IMG/VR virus record: IMGVR_UViG_3300046777_002658 | Span: 1 to 64,000 of that record | Length of the DNA stretch: 64,000 bases | Source: a virus | Reading direction: 5' to 3' (one strand) | Program-made: the position numbers and the translations under genes | Part shown: piece by piece, positions 1 through 8,079 of the stretch | How the letters are laid out: each line of letters opens with the position of its first letter | Numbering within the stretch: position 1 is the first letter of the stretch | The notes under the pieces: model-generated | What the model saw: the letters and a program-made list of their open reading frames with translations, nothing else | Told to the model about the DNA's origin: nothing | Database searches by the model: none

Positions 1-135
<135 letters not shown>

Positions 136-283
136 AGAGGAGGGTTTTTGGTTTCTAGCTTTTTGCGCTGTCTAGGAGAGGCAAGAAGGTCTTTCTGCAT
201 AGCAAGCTTTGTGTTTCATCATTCTTGCATAAAAAGCACTGTTAAAGACTCATAGAGTTGCACATAGTTAAAAAAGAAAAGAG

Positions 284-526
284 TCAAACTATATTTACCT
301 TTTGGTCTTGCATTAATGCTATTAATGGTGATACAACCACTGTTAAACCTGGTTTTAAAAGTGCAGGTAATTGAAAACACAAAGACTTACCCCCACCTGT
401 GGGCATGACTACCATTAAATCACGATTTTGCAGGGCATCTTCGATAACTTGTCTTTGTCCAGGACGAAATTGATCGTAACCAAAATGATGTTTTAAGGCT
501 TGTTCTAAGTGGGGATACTGAAGCAT
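284..526 (-). pseudogene. recQ: RecQ helicase N-terminal fragment
   Basis: This 80-residue ORF starts at an ATG (526-524). It carries the first part of a RecQ-type superfamily-2 helicase: FRPGQRQVIE (motif 0), MPTGGGKSLCFQLPAL (Walker A, motif I) and VVVSPLIALMQDQ (motif Ia). It then stops after a few unrelated residues. Intact RecQ proteins have about 480-730 residues, so the DEAH box, helicase C, RQC and HRDC parts are absent. An 18-codon upstream extension is open, but the family homology begins at the chosen Met. RecQ unwinds DNA during recombination and repair; this fragment cannot work as a helicase. The break lies close to the boundary with low-complexity DNA, so it may mark an old insertion or recombination edge. 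Confidence 0.85.
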
Positions 527-580
527 GGTAGATGGTTGTCGCGTGTCTGAGTTGTGATGAAGATATGAAAATTTTAACAA

Positions 581-906
581 TTTTGCCGTTGTCTGTGAGA
601 ATAATTAGAGGAGGTTTTGCATTCGAGCTATCAACAATGATATAGTTATATGTGAGCGATCGCACTGGCACTATTATATATTTAGTTTGAATGAACGAAC
701 CACGAAGGAGCGAAGGTAGCGAAGGAAGAAGAGTTTTAGAGAGTTTTTGCGTTAGTTCTGGTAAGTTGTGTTTGTTGGATATTTTTGTTATAATCTAGGT
801 AAGCTGGTTTTGATAATTACCCAGGGTTTTGTATTTTACTATTTTGTGAAAGAATTTAAATTGTAATGTATTGAGATTAATTTAAAAAAGTGAACTGGAT
901 AAACTC
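581..906. other. Non-coding gap upstream of ATPase gene
   Basis: No convincing gene. Around 695-732 there are short CGAAGG-type repeats common in filamentous cyanobacterial intergenic DNA. A TATAAT-like hexamer lies at 789-794, which could be a -10 element for the ATPase gene, but no convincing -35 box is visible. Confidence 0.5.
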
Positions 907-2859
907 ATGTTTATTAGTATTGAACAGATTAGAGAGTCTCTGAAACATTTAGAAAAGGTAGATTCTTTTTGGGTAATTACTTTTTTGAAGTCTAAGCAAT
1001 TACAATTACCAGTAGGTAATACTATTGAAATATCTCTATATTCGGAAATTAAAGATTTTTTAGAAAAAAACTATAAACTCTATAAGGACTCAACATTTTC
1101 TTATAGATGTTTCCGTTTATCAAAAAATAAAAATAGATGGATAAAACTTAACAGATATGTAAATTCTATAATAGAAGATGTTTATAGAGAGATTTATAAA
1201 GATATCCATACACCAATATTTAGAGAATCATTAATCAATAACATAAATGAAGACAGATGGGGCTGGAAAGATAACTATATTGAAATTTTAAAATCCTGTT
1301 TGTCTCAGTATGATAATCAACTGATTCCTACTTTTCATTTAGCTGTATGGCTATATCGTGAAAAAGAATGGTCATCTGAAACAACACCAGAAGATATTAT
1401 TGAAAAATTTAAAGATGATTTTTTGATAAATGAGCGAGAATTTAACAACTTATTTGATATTTCTATTCCTGAAAATACCAACATAAGCCAGCTTTTCAAA
1501 AATAAAAAAGTGTCTTGGACAGAATTAAAAAATGTTATTGGAAAACCTCCATTTATACCACCCGAAGAAGGTACTTTAACTTATTTAGAAATACAAGGGG
1601 TAGGGGCTGCAAAAAAACTTTGTTTTGAACCAGCAGAAAGACTGAGTTTAATTACAGGTGATAATGGATTTGGTAAAACTTTTTTACTAGAATGTGCTTG
1701 GTGGGCTTTAACTGGACATTGGGCAAATTTACCAGCATATCCAACCCAAACTGTAAGTGAAGATGAACCTGTAATTACATTCACAATTTCTGGAGATTCT
1801 GAATCTGATACAGAGAGTATTTCTTATGATTGGCAACTTCAAAGATGGAATGAAATTAAAAATCGCTCAACTATTCCAGGTCTTTTAATTTATGCCAGAG
1901 TAGATGGTTCTTTTGCCGTATGGGACACAGCAAAACAATATTTATCATCTTCTTCACGGATTAGAAATATTGATAGAAAACCACTTCCTTTTGTGTTTAC
2001 AAAAGATGAGTTATGGAATGGTCAAAAAGATGAAAATGGTAATACTTTTATTAATGGGTTATTACAAGATTGGATTCAATGGCAAAGTAGACCAGATAAA
2101 TATCCATTTAACACCTTGGTAAAAGTATTAGAACGTTTGTCTCCTCCAGAACAGGGTGATTTAGGAATTTTGAAACCAGGAGAACCTGTTAGACTTCCTT
2201 ATGATGCTAGAGAAATTCCCACCATAGAACATCCTTATGGAACTGTTCCCATTATTCATGCTTCCGCAGGGGTACAGCGGATAATTACAATGGCTTATTT
2301 GATAGTTTGGGCTTATGAAGAACATAAAATACAATCAAAACTTATCCGCATAGAACCACAGAAGAGAATGGTTATTTTAGTAGATGAATTAGAAGCACAT
2401 CTTCACCCCCAATGGCAAAGGGCTATTTTACCTGCTTTATTAGATGTGAGAGATGATTTAGCGTCTGATTTACAAGTGCAAATTATGGTTGCTACTCATT
2501 CTCCTTTAGTTATGGCATCTGTAGAACCTAGATTTGATCAAAGAGTTGATAAGTTATTTAGTCTAGAACTGGTGAAAAGCGATTTATTAGGGAATGAAGT
2601 TCAAATTGAAGAACTTCCTTTTATTCGTCAAGGTGTGGTAGATTATTGGTTAATGTCTGATGTTTTTAAATTGCGTCATTCGCGTTCTTTGGAAGCAGAA
2701 AAGGCTATAGAAGCAGCGAAAGTTTTACAATTATCAGATAATCCAAATTCGGAAGATGTGGCAAGAGTATCAAATGATTTGGCAAGGTATTTATCAGAAG
2801 ATGATAGATTTTGGCCAAGGTGGGTTTATTTTGCAGAACAGCATGGAGTAGATTTGTGA
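907..2859 (+). CDS. AAA/ABC-type ATPase, PtuA-like defence protein
   Basis: This 650-residue protein has a 200-residue N-terminal extension and then an SMC/RecF-like ATPase core. Walker A is GDNGFGKT (residues 251-258), the Walker B region is VILVDELEAHLHP (D493, E494), and the H-loop is VATHSPLV (H531). The next gene is an HNH nuclease whose GTG start overlaps the TGA stop in GTGA, so the two are translationally coupled. This gene pair is the layout of Septu (PtuA ATPase plus PtuB HNH) and related anti-phage modules, where the ATPase is thought to license the nuclease during infection. No reverse transcriptase or other retron part lies nearby. The AT-rich N-terminus differs in composition from the phage genes downstream. 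The ATPase class is firm; the specific Septu label is inference from gene order. Confidence 0.75.
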   Translation: MFISIEQIRESLKHLEKVDSFWVITFLKSKQLQLPVGNTIEISLYSEIKDFLEKNYKLYKDSTFSYRCFRLSKNKNRWIKLNRYVNSIIEDVYREIYKDIHTPIFRESLINNINEDRWGWKDNYIEILKSCLSQYDNQLIPTFHLAVWLYREKEWSSETTPEDIIEKFKDDFLINEREFNNLFDISIPENTNISQLFKNKKVSWTELKNVIGKPPFIPPEEGTLTYLEIQGVGAAKKLCFEPAERLSLITGDNGFGKTFLLECAWWALTGHWANLPAYPTQTVSEDEPVITFTISGDSESDTESISYDWQLQRWNEIKNRSTIPGLLIYARVDGSFAVWDTAKQYLSSSSRIRNIDRKPLPFVFTKDELWNGQKDENGNTFINGLLQDWIQWQSRPDKYPFNTLVKVLERLSPPEQGDLGILKPGEPVRLPYDAREIPTIEHPYGTVPIIHASAGVQRIITMAYLIVWAYEEHKIQSKLIRIEPQKRMVILVDELEAHLHPQWQRAILPALLDVRDDLASDLQVQIMVATHSPLVMASVEPRFDQRVDKLFSLELVKSDLLGNEVQIEELPFIRQGVVDYWLMSDVFKLRHSRSLEAEKAIEAAKVLQLSDNPNSEDVARVSNDLARYLSEDDRFWPRWVYFAEQHGVDL

Positions 2860-3260
2860 TTCCGATTAAACCCCAGCCTGAACCTGATGATTTTGATGAA
2901 AAAGTTAGAAAAAAAGGTGAAGAATTTTTAAGTAAAGTTCCTAATCCTGAAAAAAAAGATTGGACAAATCGTGATTATTGGCGGAGGGCATTACCGGATT
3001 TATACAAAGCTTGTAATCATATTTGTGTATATTCCGCAGAGTGGATTTCTTATCAAACAGGTAGTCCAGCAGTTGATCATTTTATTCCTAAAAGTGTTAA
3101 ACCTGAACTAGCTTATGAATGGGATAACTTCCGCCTTATTTGCTCAAAAATTAACTCTAACAAAGGAACAAAAGAAGAGATTATAGATCCTTTTTTCTTA
3201 CCGATAGATAGTTTTATTCTTGATTTTCCTTCTATGGTTATTAAACCTAATCCTAAGTGA
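2856..3260 (+). CDS. HNH nuclease, PtuB-like, probably truncated
   Basis: The chosen GTG start at 2856 overlaps the ATPase stop codon by four bases and gives 134 residues. An HNH-like core is visible: CNHIC (C53, C57), VDHFIPKS (H75) and NFRLICSKINSNKG (N91, N100-N102). The start MIPIKPQPEPDDFDEKVRKKG and a DYW motif near residues 40-42 are usual for small HNH partners of ATPase defence pairs. Such proteins are normally about 180-220 residues; this one stops right after FPSMVIKPNPK. A partly similar continuation (LSDGL...) follows in another frame, so a frameshift or recombination probably removed the C-terminus. The HNH core itself is complete, so activity cannot be excluded. Confidence 0.7.
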   Translation: MIPIKPQPEPDDFDEKVRKKGEEFLSKVPNPEKKDWTNRDYWRRALPDLYKACNHICVYSAEWISYQTGSPAVDHFIPKSVKPELAYEWDNFRLICSKINSNKGTKEEIIDPFFLPIDSFILDFPSMVIKPNPK

Positions 3261-3504
3261 TGGTTTAGTACCTCAAGCTTGTGTCGATGAAGCGATCGCA
3301 GCTTGTGGGGTATTTGGAAAGCTAGAAATAAAACCTTTAGAAGTACCAGTTAAACAAGAAGTTTCTGAAGAACTTATAAAGTCAGTTGAAAAGCTCCTAC
3401 GCAGTCTTAAGTTTCAAGGAGCTTCTGCTGCCTATTTAAGCAAGCAGAAAAAGCTTAGATGTAAGCCAACAGATCAGCCAGCTTTTAATCTGCACCCTAC
3501 TTAA
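3220..3504 (+). pseudogene. Decayed ORF after HNH gene
   Basis: The open frame overlaps the HNH 3' end. Its first part (LSDGLVP) could be the out-of-frame continuation of the HNH protein. The rest contains an ACG...VPVKQE segment that reminds me of the C-terminal tails of cyanobacterial TnpB proteins. No complete domain is visible. A HIP1 octamer lies at 3292-3299. Best read as fused remnants at a recombination junction; identity is uncertain. Confidence 0.35.
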
Positions 3505-3531
3505 TTCTATGACGAACTGTTCGTCATAGAA
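3505..3531. repeat. Palindrome with GACGAAC core
   Basis: Two 13-nt arms pair perfectly around a single central T. The core GACGAAC-T-GTTCGTC recurs in terminators at 57955, 60682 (partial) and 62004. No T-tract follows here, so it may be a decayed terminator or a binding site. Confidence 0.7.
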
Positions 3532-3579
3532 ATATTGCAAGAAAAAAGATAAAAGAAAGAACTAAAAGGAGAGTAAGCT

Positions 3580-3672
3580 ACGAAAGCCGTAATAGCAATT
3601 GCATTGATGTTTGTAGTGTTTACTGCAAGAGATGACCAGACAGGAGATTGCTTACGCCGGGGTGATTATTGA
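3580..3672 (+). CDS. Small hydrophobic protein, possible ACG start
   Basis: A strong Shine-Dalgarno sequence AAAAGGAG (3564-3571) is followed by ACG AAA GCC GTA, giving (M)KAVIAIALMFVVFTARDDQ, a lysine then a hydrophobic run like a short signal peptide or membrane segment. The 30-residue frame ends at TGA 3670. There is no ATG, GTG or TTG at the expected distance, and an in-frame TAA lies just upstream of the ACG. Either ACG is used as a weak start, or the start codon has mutated. Function unknown. Confidence 0.4.
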   Translation, partial: TKAVIAIALMFVVFTARDDQTGDCLRRGDY

Positions 3673-3707
3673 GACGTTAGAGTTTTGAAAAACTAAAGAT
3701 GTGACTT

Positions 3708-3965
3708 ATGGGTGAAGCAAGAAGAAGGATACAAGCTGAGATAAACTTGATGAGACCTAACTGGGCTGTAAAAATAAAAGAGCTACAGCACAATATTTCT
3801 CTATTAGAAGCAGTGGAAGAACCACCAGTAGAAGGCGATAGCTATTATGAGTTTATGGAGGACTTTAAAAACTTTCAAGAAGAACTCTTTGGGCTATCAA
3901 GACTATCAGCAATGACAGACAGACAGTTGAGAAAAATGTACAGCAACCGAGGTTATATAGGTTAA
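3708..3965 (+). CDS. Small phage protein of unknown function
   Basis: 85 residues, ATG start, highly charged N-terminus (MGEARRRIQAEINLMR) and predicted helical throughout. It is followed after 4 nt by the N4-gp49-like gene, so the two are probably cotranscribed. No family recognised. Confidence 0.6.
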   Translation: MGEARRRIQAEINLMRPNWAVKIKELQHNISLLEAVEEPPVEGDSYYEFMEDFKNFQEELFGLSRLSAMTDRQLRKMYSNRGYIG

Positions 3966-3969
3966 AACA

Positions 3970-4329
3970 ATGACAAACAAAGTTACACAACAACAAATTG
4001 ACGCGCTACTTGATAATGCAACCACAGAAGAGCACCTGTTTCATGGTGGCAAGTCTTTAATCATCTCCTACCAGCTTGAAAACGGCTTCACTATTGAAGG
4101 GCGTGCAGCTATTGTAGACCTTGCAGGCTTTGATATTGAGATTGGTAGAAAGGTTGCTAGAGCAAACGCTGCCAGCCAGCTTTGGGCACTGGAAGGTTAT
4201 CTTCTACAGAACAAACTCTTTGAACAGCAGAGAATTAACGTGTTGAGCATAAGCTTGAAGGCTTTGAGCTCTACAAGAAGTATTTCACCAAGAAAATCGC
4301 CGAAAGGCACAGAAGCCACTTGGCTTTAG
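3970..4329 (+). CDS. N4 gp49/Sf6 gp66-like phage protein, 3' end disturbed
   Basis: Residues 35-76 (GFTIEGRAAIVDLAGFDIEIGRK...LWALEGYLL) match the conserved pattern of the N4 gp49/Sf6 gene 66 family, small early phage proteins of unknown biochemical role. After NKLFEQQRIN the frame runs into low-quality sequence, while another frame from 4242 reads VEHKLEGFELYKKYFTKK and stays open to the IS element. A one- or two-base indel near 4240 is therefore likely, and the natural C-terminus is lost. The IS200/IS605 element begins about 20 nt downstream of the annotated stop. Confidence 0.65.
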   Translation: MTNKVTQQQIDALLDNATTEEHLFHGGKSLIISYQLENGFTIEGRAAIVDLAGFDIEIGRKVARANAASQLWALEGYLLQNKLFEQQRINVLSISLKALSSTRSISPRKSPKGTEATWL

Positions 4330-4349
4330 ACAGTGGAGGAAGTGCCAAC
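4242..4349 (+). pseudogene. Phage gene fragment cut by IS element (5' part)
   Basis: The frame reads VEHKLEGFELYKKYFTKK and continues to the left hairpin of the IS element. It lacks a start codon and lies out of frame with the preceding gp49-like ORF. Together with 6136-6303 it is probably what remains of sequence into which the element inserted. Confidence 0.4.
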
Positions 4350-4365
4350 GGCGAATTTATTCGCC
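4350..4365. repeat. IS left-end hairpin
   Basis: A perfect 7-bp stem with a TT loop, close to the 3' end of tnpA. In this family such subterminal hairpins are bound by TnpA. Confidence 0.65.
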
Positions 4366-4372
4366 TAGATAG

Positions 4373-4774
4373 CTAATGGTGGTGCGGGTCTTCTATGTAT
4401 CTCTTGATGACATCTGCTGAAACTTGTCCAGCAGTAGAATAAAAATAACTATTAGTCCACAAACTAGGAAGTTTAAGTAATTCAAGAAATTCTCGCCTCA
4501 AAAAGCAAGATGAGCGACCTTTGAAGGCCTTAACCACTTGATTGATAGCAACATCTGGTTGATGTTCTACAAACAAATGAACATGGTCTGGGGCAACTTC
4601 AAGAGCAAGTATGTCCCAGTCTTTTTCTTTGGCTAATTCATAAATTATCTGTCGAAGGCGTTTAGCTATCTCTCCGGTCAATACCCTTTTGCGTCGCTTG
4701 GGTATCCACACCAGATGAACTACTGCATTACCTTTTGAGTGATTACCTATCCTATATTCCAAAGTTGTCTTCAT
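4373..4774 (-). CDS. tnpA: IS200/IS605 Y1 transposase TnpA
   Basis: 133 residues, the usual size for TnpA. The HUH motif is HVHLFV (near residues 64-69). The catalytic tyrosine is probably in VIKRYIEDP near the C-terminus, with the usual GQVSADVIKRYI context. TnpA nicks and rejoins single-stranded DNA using the hairpin ends. The sequence is complete. The tnpB gene diverges from it with an 80-nt gap. Confidence 0.9.
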   Translation of the reverse strand: MKTTLEYRIGNHSKGNAVVHLVWIPKRRKRVLTGEIAKRLRQIIYELAKEKDWDILALEVAPDHVHLFVEHQPDVAINQVVKAFKGRSSCFLRREFLELLKLPSLWTNSYFYSTAGQVSADVIKRYIEDPHHH

Positions 4775-4853
4775 GTTGTTTAGTATCGGCTATTGACAAA
4801 TACATCATATCTCAACTATACTTCTAAAATCAGCAAACATTGAAGGTCGAACA

Positions 4854-6125
4854 ATGTACAGATGTCAGCAAATTCTCGTTAAGCCTGATAAATCAACAAC
4901 TGCAATCTTGGAGTACGTCTGCACAGAAGCTAAAAAGCTAACAAATTGTGGCGTTTACTATTCCAGGCAGATGTATTTTAAAACTGGACGCATTCCCAGT
5001 AGGGCAGACTTACACAAGCAGTTGGGGACTTATCAGAAAAACATTCATTATCAAGCGTTGTATTCTGATACTTCCCAGCAAATACTAACCAGTGTAGCTG
5101 AATCGTTTAAGTCATACATTGGATTGGCAAAAGCCGCTAAAAAGGGTGAAGTCTCCCAAAAACCACGATTACCTAATTACTGTAAAAGTGTTATGACTGT
5201 AGCTACTTTTACGGGTAGGTCATTAAAGTTAATTAATGGGATGATTAGGTTTCCTTTGGGGACAAAAGTTAAAGCATGGTTTGGGATAGATTCTTTTTGT
5301 CTACCGATGCCATCTAATCTTGATTTTAAATCAATCAGAGAAGTACGCATTCTGCCTAGAAATAGACAATTTTATGCAGAATTTGTCTATCAAGTAAATG
5401 AAGTGCAGTCTGATGTTGACAAAAATAATGTTTTAGGAATTGACCACGGATTGAATAACTGGTTGACCTGTGTTTCTAATCTAGGAACATCATTTATTGT
5501 TGATGGACTTCATCTAAAAAGTTTAAATCAGTGGTATAACAAATCAATCGCTAAACTTAAAAGCTATAAACCACAGGGCTTTTGGTCTAACAGGTTAGCT
5601 GCTATTACAGAAAAAAGAAACCGACAAATGCGTGATGCAGTGAATAAGGCTGCAAGAATAGTCATTAACCATTGCGTTGAGAATAAGATTGGCACTGTTG
5701 TTTTTGGATGGAATAAAGGACAAAAAGACAGTATTGATTTAGGTTCTAAAACCAATCAAAAGTTTGTCCAAATTCCCACAGCAAGATTAAAAGACCGTAT
5801 TGCCCAATTATGTAAACAATACGGAATAGATTTTGTTGAAACAGAAGAATCATATACCTCTCAGACTTCGTTTTTAGATAATGATGTTATGCCTAAGTTC
5901 GGTGAAAAACCCGAAGGGTGGACAGCAAGTGGAAAACGGATTAGTCGTGGTGTCTATAAAACTTCTGATGGGTTCAAACTTAATGCAGACTGCAATGGTG
6001 CTGCTAATATTTTGAGAAAAGTAGCGGTGATGCTAGGAGTTGATCTTAGCGGAATCAGTAGAGGCTGTTTAAGTCAGCCTAAGAAAGTTCGTTTATGGAC
6101 TCTTCAGAAATCTCCGCGTCTTTAG
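4854..6125 (+). CDS. tnpB: TnpB RNA-guided nuclease of IS200/IS605
   Basis: 423 residues with a split RuvC nuclease: D197 (GIDHGLNNWL), an acidic site in ETEESYTSQTSF (E331/E332) and D379 (NADCNGAANIL). The N-terminal OrfB helix-turn-helix part is present. The Cys4 zinc ribbon normally found between the second and third RuvC motifs is absent and replaced by a longer LDNDVMPKFG...RGVYKTS segment, a version seen in cyanobacterial OrfB proteins. TnpB proteins cut DNA guided by an RNA made from the element's 3' end; here the right hairpin overlaps the last codons, consistent with such an RNA extending downstream. Confidence 0.9.
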   Translation: MYRCQQILVKPDKSTTAILEYVCTEAKKLTNCGVYYSRQMYFKTGRIPSRADLHKQLGTYQKNIHYQALYSDTSQQILTSVAESFKSYIGLAKAAKKGEVSQKPRLPNYCKSVMTVATFTGRSLKLINGMIRFPLGTKVKAWFGIDSFCLPMPSNLDFKSIREVRILPRNRQFYAEFVYQVNEVQSDVDKNNVLGIDHGLNNWLTCVSNLGTSFIVDGLHLKSLNQWYNKSIAKLKSYKPQGFWSNRLAAITEKRNRQMRDAVNKAARIVINHCVENKIGTVVFGWNKGQKDSIDLGSKTNQKFVQIPTARLKDRIAQLCKQYGIDFVETEESYTSQTSFLDNDVMPKFGEKPEGWTASGKRISRGVYKTSDGFKLNADCNGAANILRKVAVMLGVDLSGISRGCLSQPKKVRLWTLQKSPRL

Positions 6126-6133
6126 ACCGGAGA
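6111..6133 (+). repeat. IS right-end hairpin / guide-RNA end
   Basis: TCTCCG pairs with CGGAGA and GTCT with AGAC, with one bulged C and a TT loop. It overlaps the tnpB stop codon and marks the right end of the element, where the guide of the TnpB-associated RNA would begin. Confidence 0.6.
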
Positions 6134-6135
6134 AG

Positions 6136-6303
6136 CTTAACACTTTTGAGTATGAAGGGGAGACGAGAGTAACTTTCTGGGAGGAAGAGGATGGCCTTCT
6201 ACTTGTTGAAGTAACCTTTAAGTCTGGGGTGAAGCAGAAAGTCAATATCGGAGAGCTAGATGAGTTTATAAAAGCTAACATCAGTGATCTTGTAGAGGTT
6301 TAA
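6136..6303 (+). pseudogene. Phage gene fragment cut by IS element (3' part)
   Basis: The frame has no start codon but good coding character (acidic, ...YEGETRVTFWEEED...) and ends at TAA 6301. It begins right at the IS right end, so it is the 3' part of an interrupted gene. Function unknown. Confidence 0.45.
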
Positions 6304-6379
6304 AATAAATACAAACCTCTATAGGTTCGATAAACTAGTTTAAAATAGCAAACAATTAAAACAACAAGGAACTAAACCG

Positions 6380-6631
6380 ATGGGATTATTTAGCAGAAAG
6401 CCTAGCAAGGAAGAAAAGATTGAAGCACTAGCTGAAGACATCTATGATTGCAACACAAACATGAATGAAAGCCGCAATCCAATACAGCAGCTAGTAGCTT
6501 TGGCGCATAATGAAGAAAAAGATCCTGAGAAGAAACAGAAGATGTTGCAGGAAACCCGCGAGTGGGCTCAAAAGAAAGCAACTGAGATAGTGGAAGAAGA
6601 AGAAAAGAACAAACCTTGGTGGAAATTATGA
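6380..6631 (+). CDS. Small charged protein, unknown
   Basis: 83 residues, ATG preceded by AAGGAACTAAACCG. The N-terminus MGLFSRKPSKEEKIEALAED resembles short phage proteins with an amphipathic start. The rest is Glu/Lys-rich and probably helical, ending in KPWWKL. It overlaps the next small ORF in ATGA, indicating translational coupling. Confidence 0.6.
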   Translation: MGLFSRKPSKEEKIEALAEDIYDCNTNMNESRNPIQQLVALAHNEEKDPEKKQKMLQETREWAQKKATEIVEEEEKNKPWWKL

Positions 6632-6729
6632 ATATAGACTTTGACCTCCTAAAAGCCAACACCAAATTACCAATACCCTTTTTCGATGAGAATGGTAAGA
6701 AAATAGGTGTAATAACTTCTCTATCATAG
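6628..6729 (+). CDS. 33-residue small ORF
   Basis: The start ATG overlaps the previous stop (TTATGA). The product reads MNIDFDLLKANTKLPIPFFD and ends ITSLS. Coupling and codon use similar to the neighbours suggest a real small gene; function unknown. Confidence 0.45.
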   Translation: MNIDFDLLKANTKLPIPFFDENGKKIGVITSLS

Positions 6730-6759
6730 GAGGAAGGGCTATTAAAAGGACAGGCAATA

Positions 6760-6957
6760 ATGCACCCAGGCATAGAAATAAAAATGACACTAGCTGTAAA
6801 AGAAGAGTTTGAGACTACAGGCGAAGCTAAAGTTAGACGTACCCTTCTGCACAATCAGTATCAAGAAGCAAGTCAGCAGATTATCCCTCAACTAACTGTT
6901 GATAACCCAGAGCAAATAAAAACTGAAGATGATATTCTAGAAGCTGCTCAAGACTAA
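6760..6957 (+). CDS. Small phage protein, unknown
   Basis: 65 residues beginning MHPGIEIKMTLAVKEEFETT. AGGAGG lies at 6728-6733, rather far from this ATG, so the second Met (6784) or an upstream start cannot be excluded. Acidic C-terminus. No family recognised. Confidence 0.5.
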   Translation: MHPGIEIKMTLAVKEEFETTGEAKVRRTLLHNQYQEASQQIIPQLTVDNPEQIKTEDDILEAAQD

Positions 6958-6992
6958 TTGAGACGTAAAGCAATAAGAAGTAGGATGTCCAA

Positions 6993-7259
6993 ATGATTAT
7001 CTGCATGGTTGAAAACTGCGCCGCTTGGGATGGGCAAGGTGGTCTTTATTTAATAGACACCTCTCTGTTGACTTCTGAACCCTTCAGGTCATTCCTAGAG
7101 TCTGCTGGGTCAGAACTATATGTTGATGAGGATGTAAAGTTTGGGGTCTGCACAGTTGAAAGACAAGGTTGGAGCTGGCAGTATGAGTCAGACATCCAAA
7201 GAGCAATAGTAAAGCCGCCGCAGTTAGTTCAGAAGTTAATCTCAGTGACGTTTGAATAA
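6993..7259 (+). CDS. Hypothetical protein (88 aa)
   Basis: Begins MIICMVENCAAWDGQGGLYL; mixed alpha/beta composition. Its TAATGA end overlaps the ATG of the next gene, so the two are coupled. No recognised domain. Confidence 0.6.
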   Translation: MIICMVENCAAWDGQGGLYLIDTSLLTSEPFRSFLESAGSELYVDEDVKFGVCTVERQGWSWQYESDIQRAIVKPPQLVQKLISVTFE

Positions 7260-7627
7260 TGAAAAACTCTCACAGATACTTAGTTGAAAGTCTAAAAAGC
7301 ACCAGAAACGACAGCCTGGGCTTATTTCTAGAGAAGCTAATTGAAAAAGGTTACAGAATAAGTGACAGCAATGGAGATTATCTAGTTATAGAAAACTACT
7401 TAAGGAAAGGTGTTGTGGCTTTTGATGAGCTGCGTGAGTTTAAAGGTAAGGGAGTTTCTGGTAAACGACTATTCTTCAACCTATCTGACGAATGGGATAA
7501 GTATCAGCAATCTCCTATTGCACTGCCAGCTCCGGCTAATGAATGTCAAGTTGACTTCGCTTTAAACGCCATAGATAGTTTAAAAGTCCCAGAAGGTGCT
7601 GAGGATTATATCTGGGATTACTGCTAG
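7259..7627 (+). CDS. Hypothetical protein (122 aa)
   Basis: The ATG overlaps the previous stop. The product starts MKNSHRYLVESLKSTRNDSL, is helical in its N-terminal half and ends in an acidic, Trp-containing tail. No family recognised. It precedes the Acb2-like gene by 34 nt. Confidence 0.6.
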   Translation: MKNSHRYLVESLKSTRNDSLGLFLEKLIEKGYRISDSNGDYLVIENYLRKGVVAFDELREFKGKGVSGKRLFFNLSDEWDKYQQSPIALPAPANECQVDFALNAIDSLKVPEGAEDYIWDYC

Positions 7628-7661
7628 AGTATAGCTTACAGCCATCAACAAAAATACCTGT

Positions 7662-7850
7662 ATGCCTACCCACGTTGATAAGTTCTTTGCCTACCAGCAC
7701 CTACCGGTAGAGCTACAAAAAGTCAGCAAACCTATAGGTGAGTTAGCAGAATTGATGGACAGTTTATTACCAGACGGGGCTGAGAAGTCCGCTGGTATGA
7801 GAAAACTGTTAGAGGCTAAAGATTGTTTTGTTAGAGCAAAGCTACCTTAA
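7662..7850 (+). CDS. Acb2/Tad1-hook-like cyclic-nucleotide sponge candidate
   Basis: 62 residues. The pattern FAYQHLPVELQKVSKPIGEL, LAELMDSLLPDGAEKSAGMR and KLLEAKDCFVRAKL fits the short two-helix Acb2 family carried by many phages. Those proteins form hexamers that bind cyclic di- and tri-nucleotides and gcADPR-type signals, blocking CBASS and Thoeris defence. The features recalled are the aromatic start, LAE..., the P-D/N-x-E-(R/K)-(S/T) turn and the final KL-EA-RA helix. The assignment is by pattern recognition from memory and is strong for such a short protein, though not proven. A stable hairpin closes the gene. Confidence 0.6.
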   Translation: MPTHVDKFFAYQHLPVELQKVSKPIGELAELMDSLLPDGAEKSAGMRKLLEAKDCFVRAKLP

Positions 7851-7865
7851 TTAGTAGTAGCAAAC

Positions 7866-7908
7866 ACAACAAAGCCCTCCACGTTTATTATCTGGAGGTC
7901 TTTGTTGT
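7866..7908 (+). terminator. Long hairpin after Acb2-like gene
   Basis: ACAACAAAG and CCTCCA pair with TGGAGG and CTTTGTTGT, about 15 bp with one mismatch and an 11-nt loop. No U-tract follows, so it may stabilise the transcript or terminate only weakly. Confidence 0.55.
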
Positions 7909-8079
7909 AAGTCAGTTCTTAGGTTGTATCTCTGGGAATGACTTAACCAAAAGAAGTAGTTGCTAGATGCAGGAAATATGACAAACCTGGGCTAGTTAGT
8001 TACTTTTTTAGCTTATTATGACTGTAGCATAACTTATCAAAACTGGCAACTAAGGTTAAAAACTATGAAAGGAGTATTA

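Larger units (their letters stand above)
4345..6140. mobile_element. IS200/IS605-family insertion sequence
   Basis: The element contains divergent tnpA (minus) and tnpB (plus). Left-end hairpin: GGCGAAT-TT-ATTCGCC at 4350-4365. Right-end hairpin with a bulged C: 6111-6133, overlapping the end of tnpB. There are no terminal inverted repeats or target duplications, as expected for single-strand 'peel and paste' transposition by a Y1 transposase. Both genes look intact, so the element may be active. It sits between coding fragments of phage genes. Exact ends are estimated. Confidence 0.8.
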
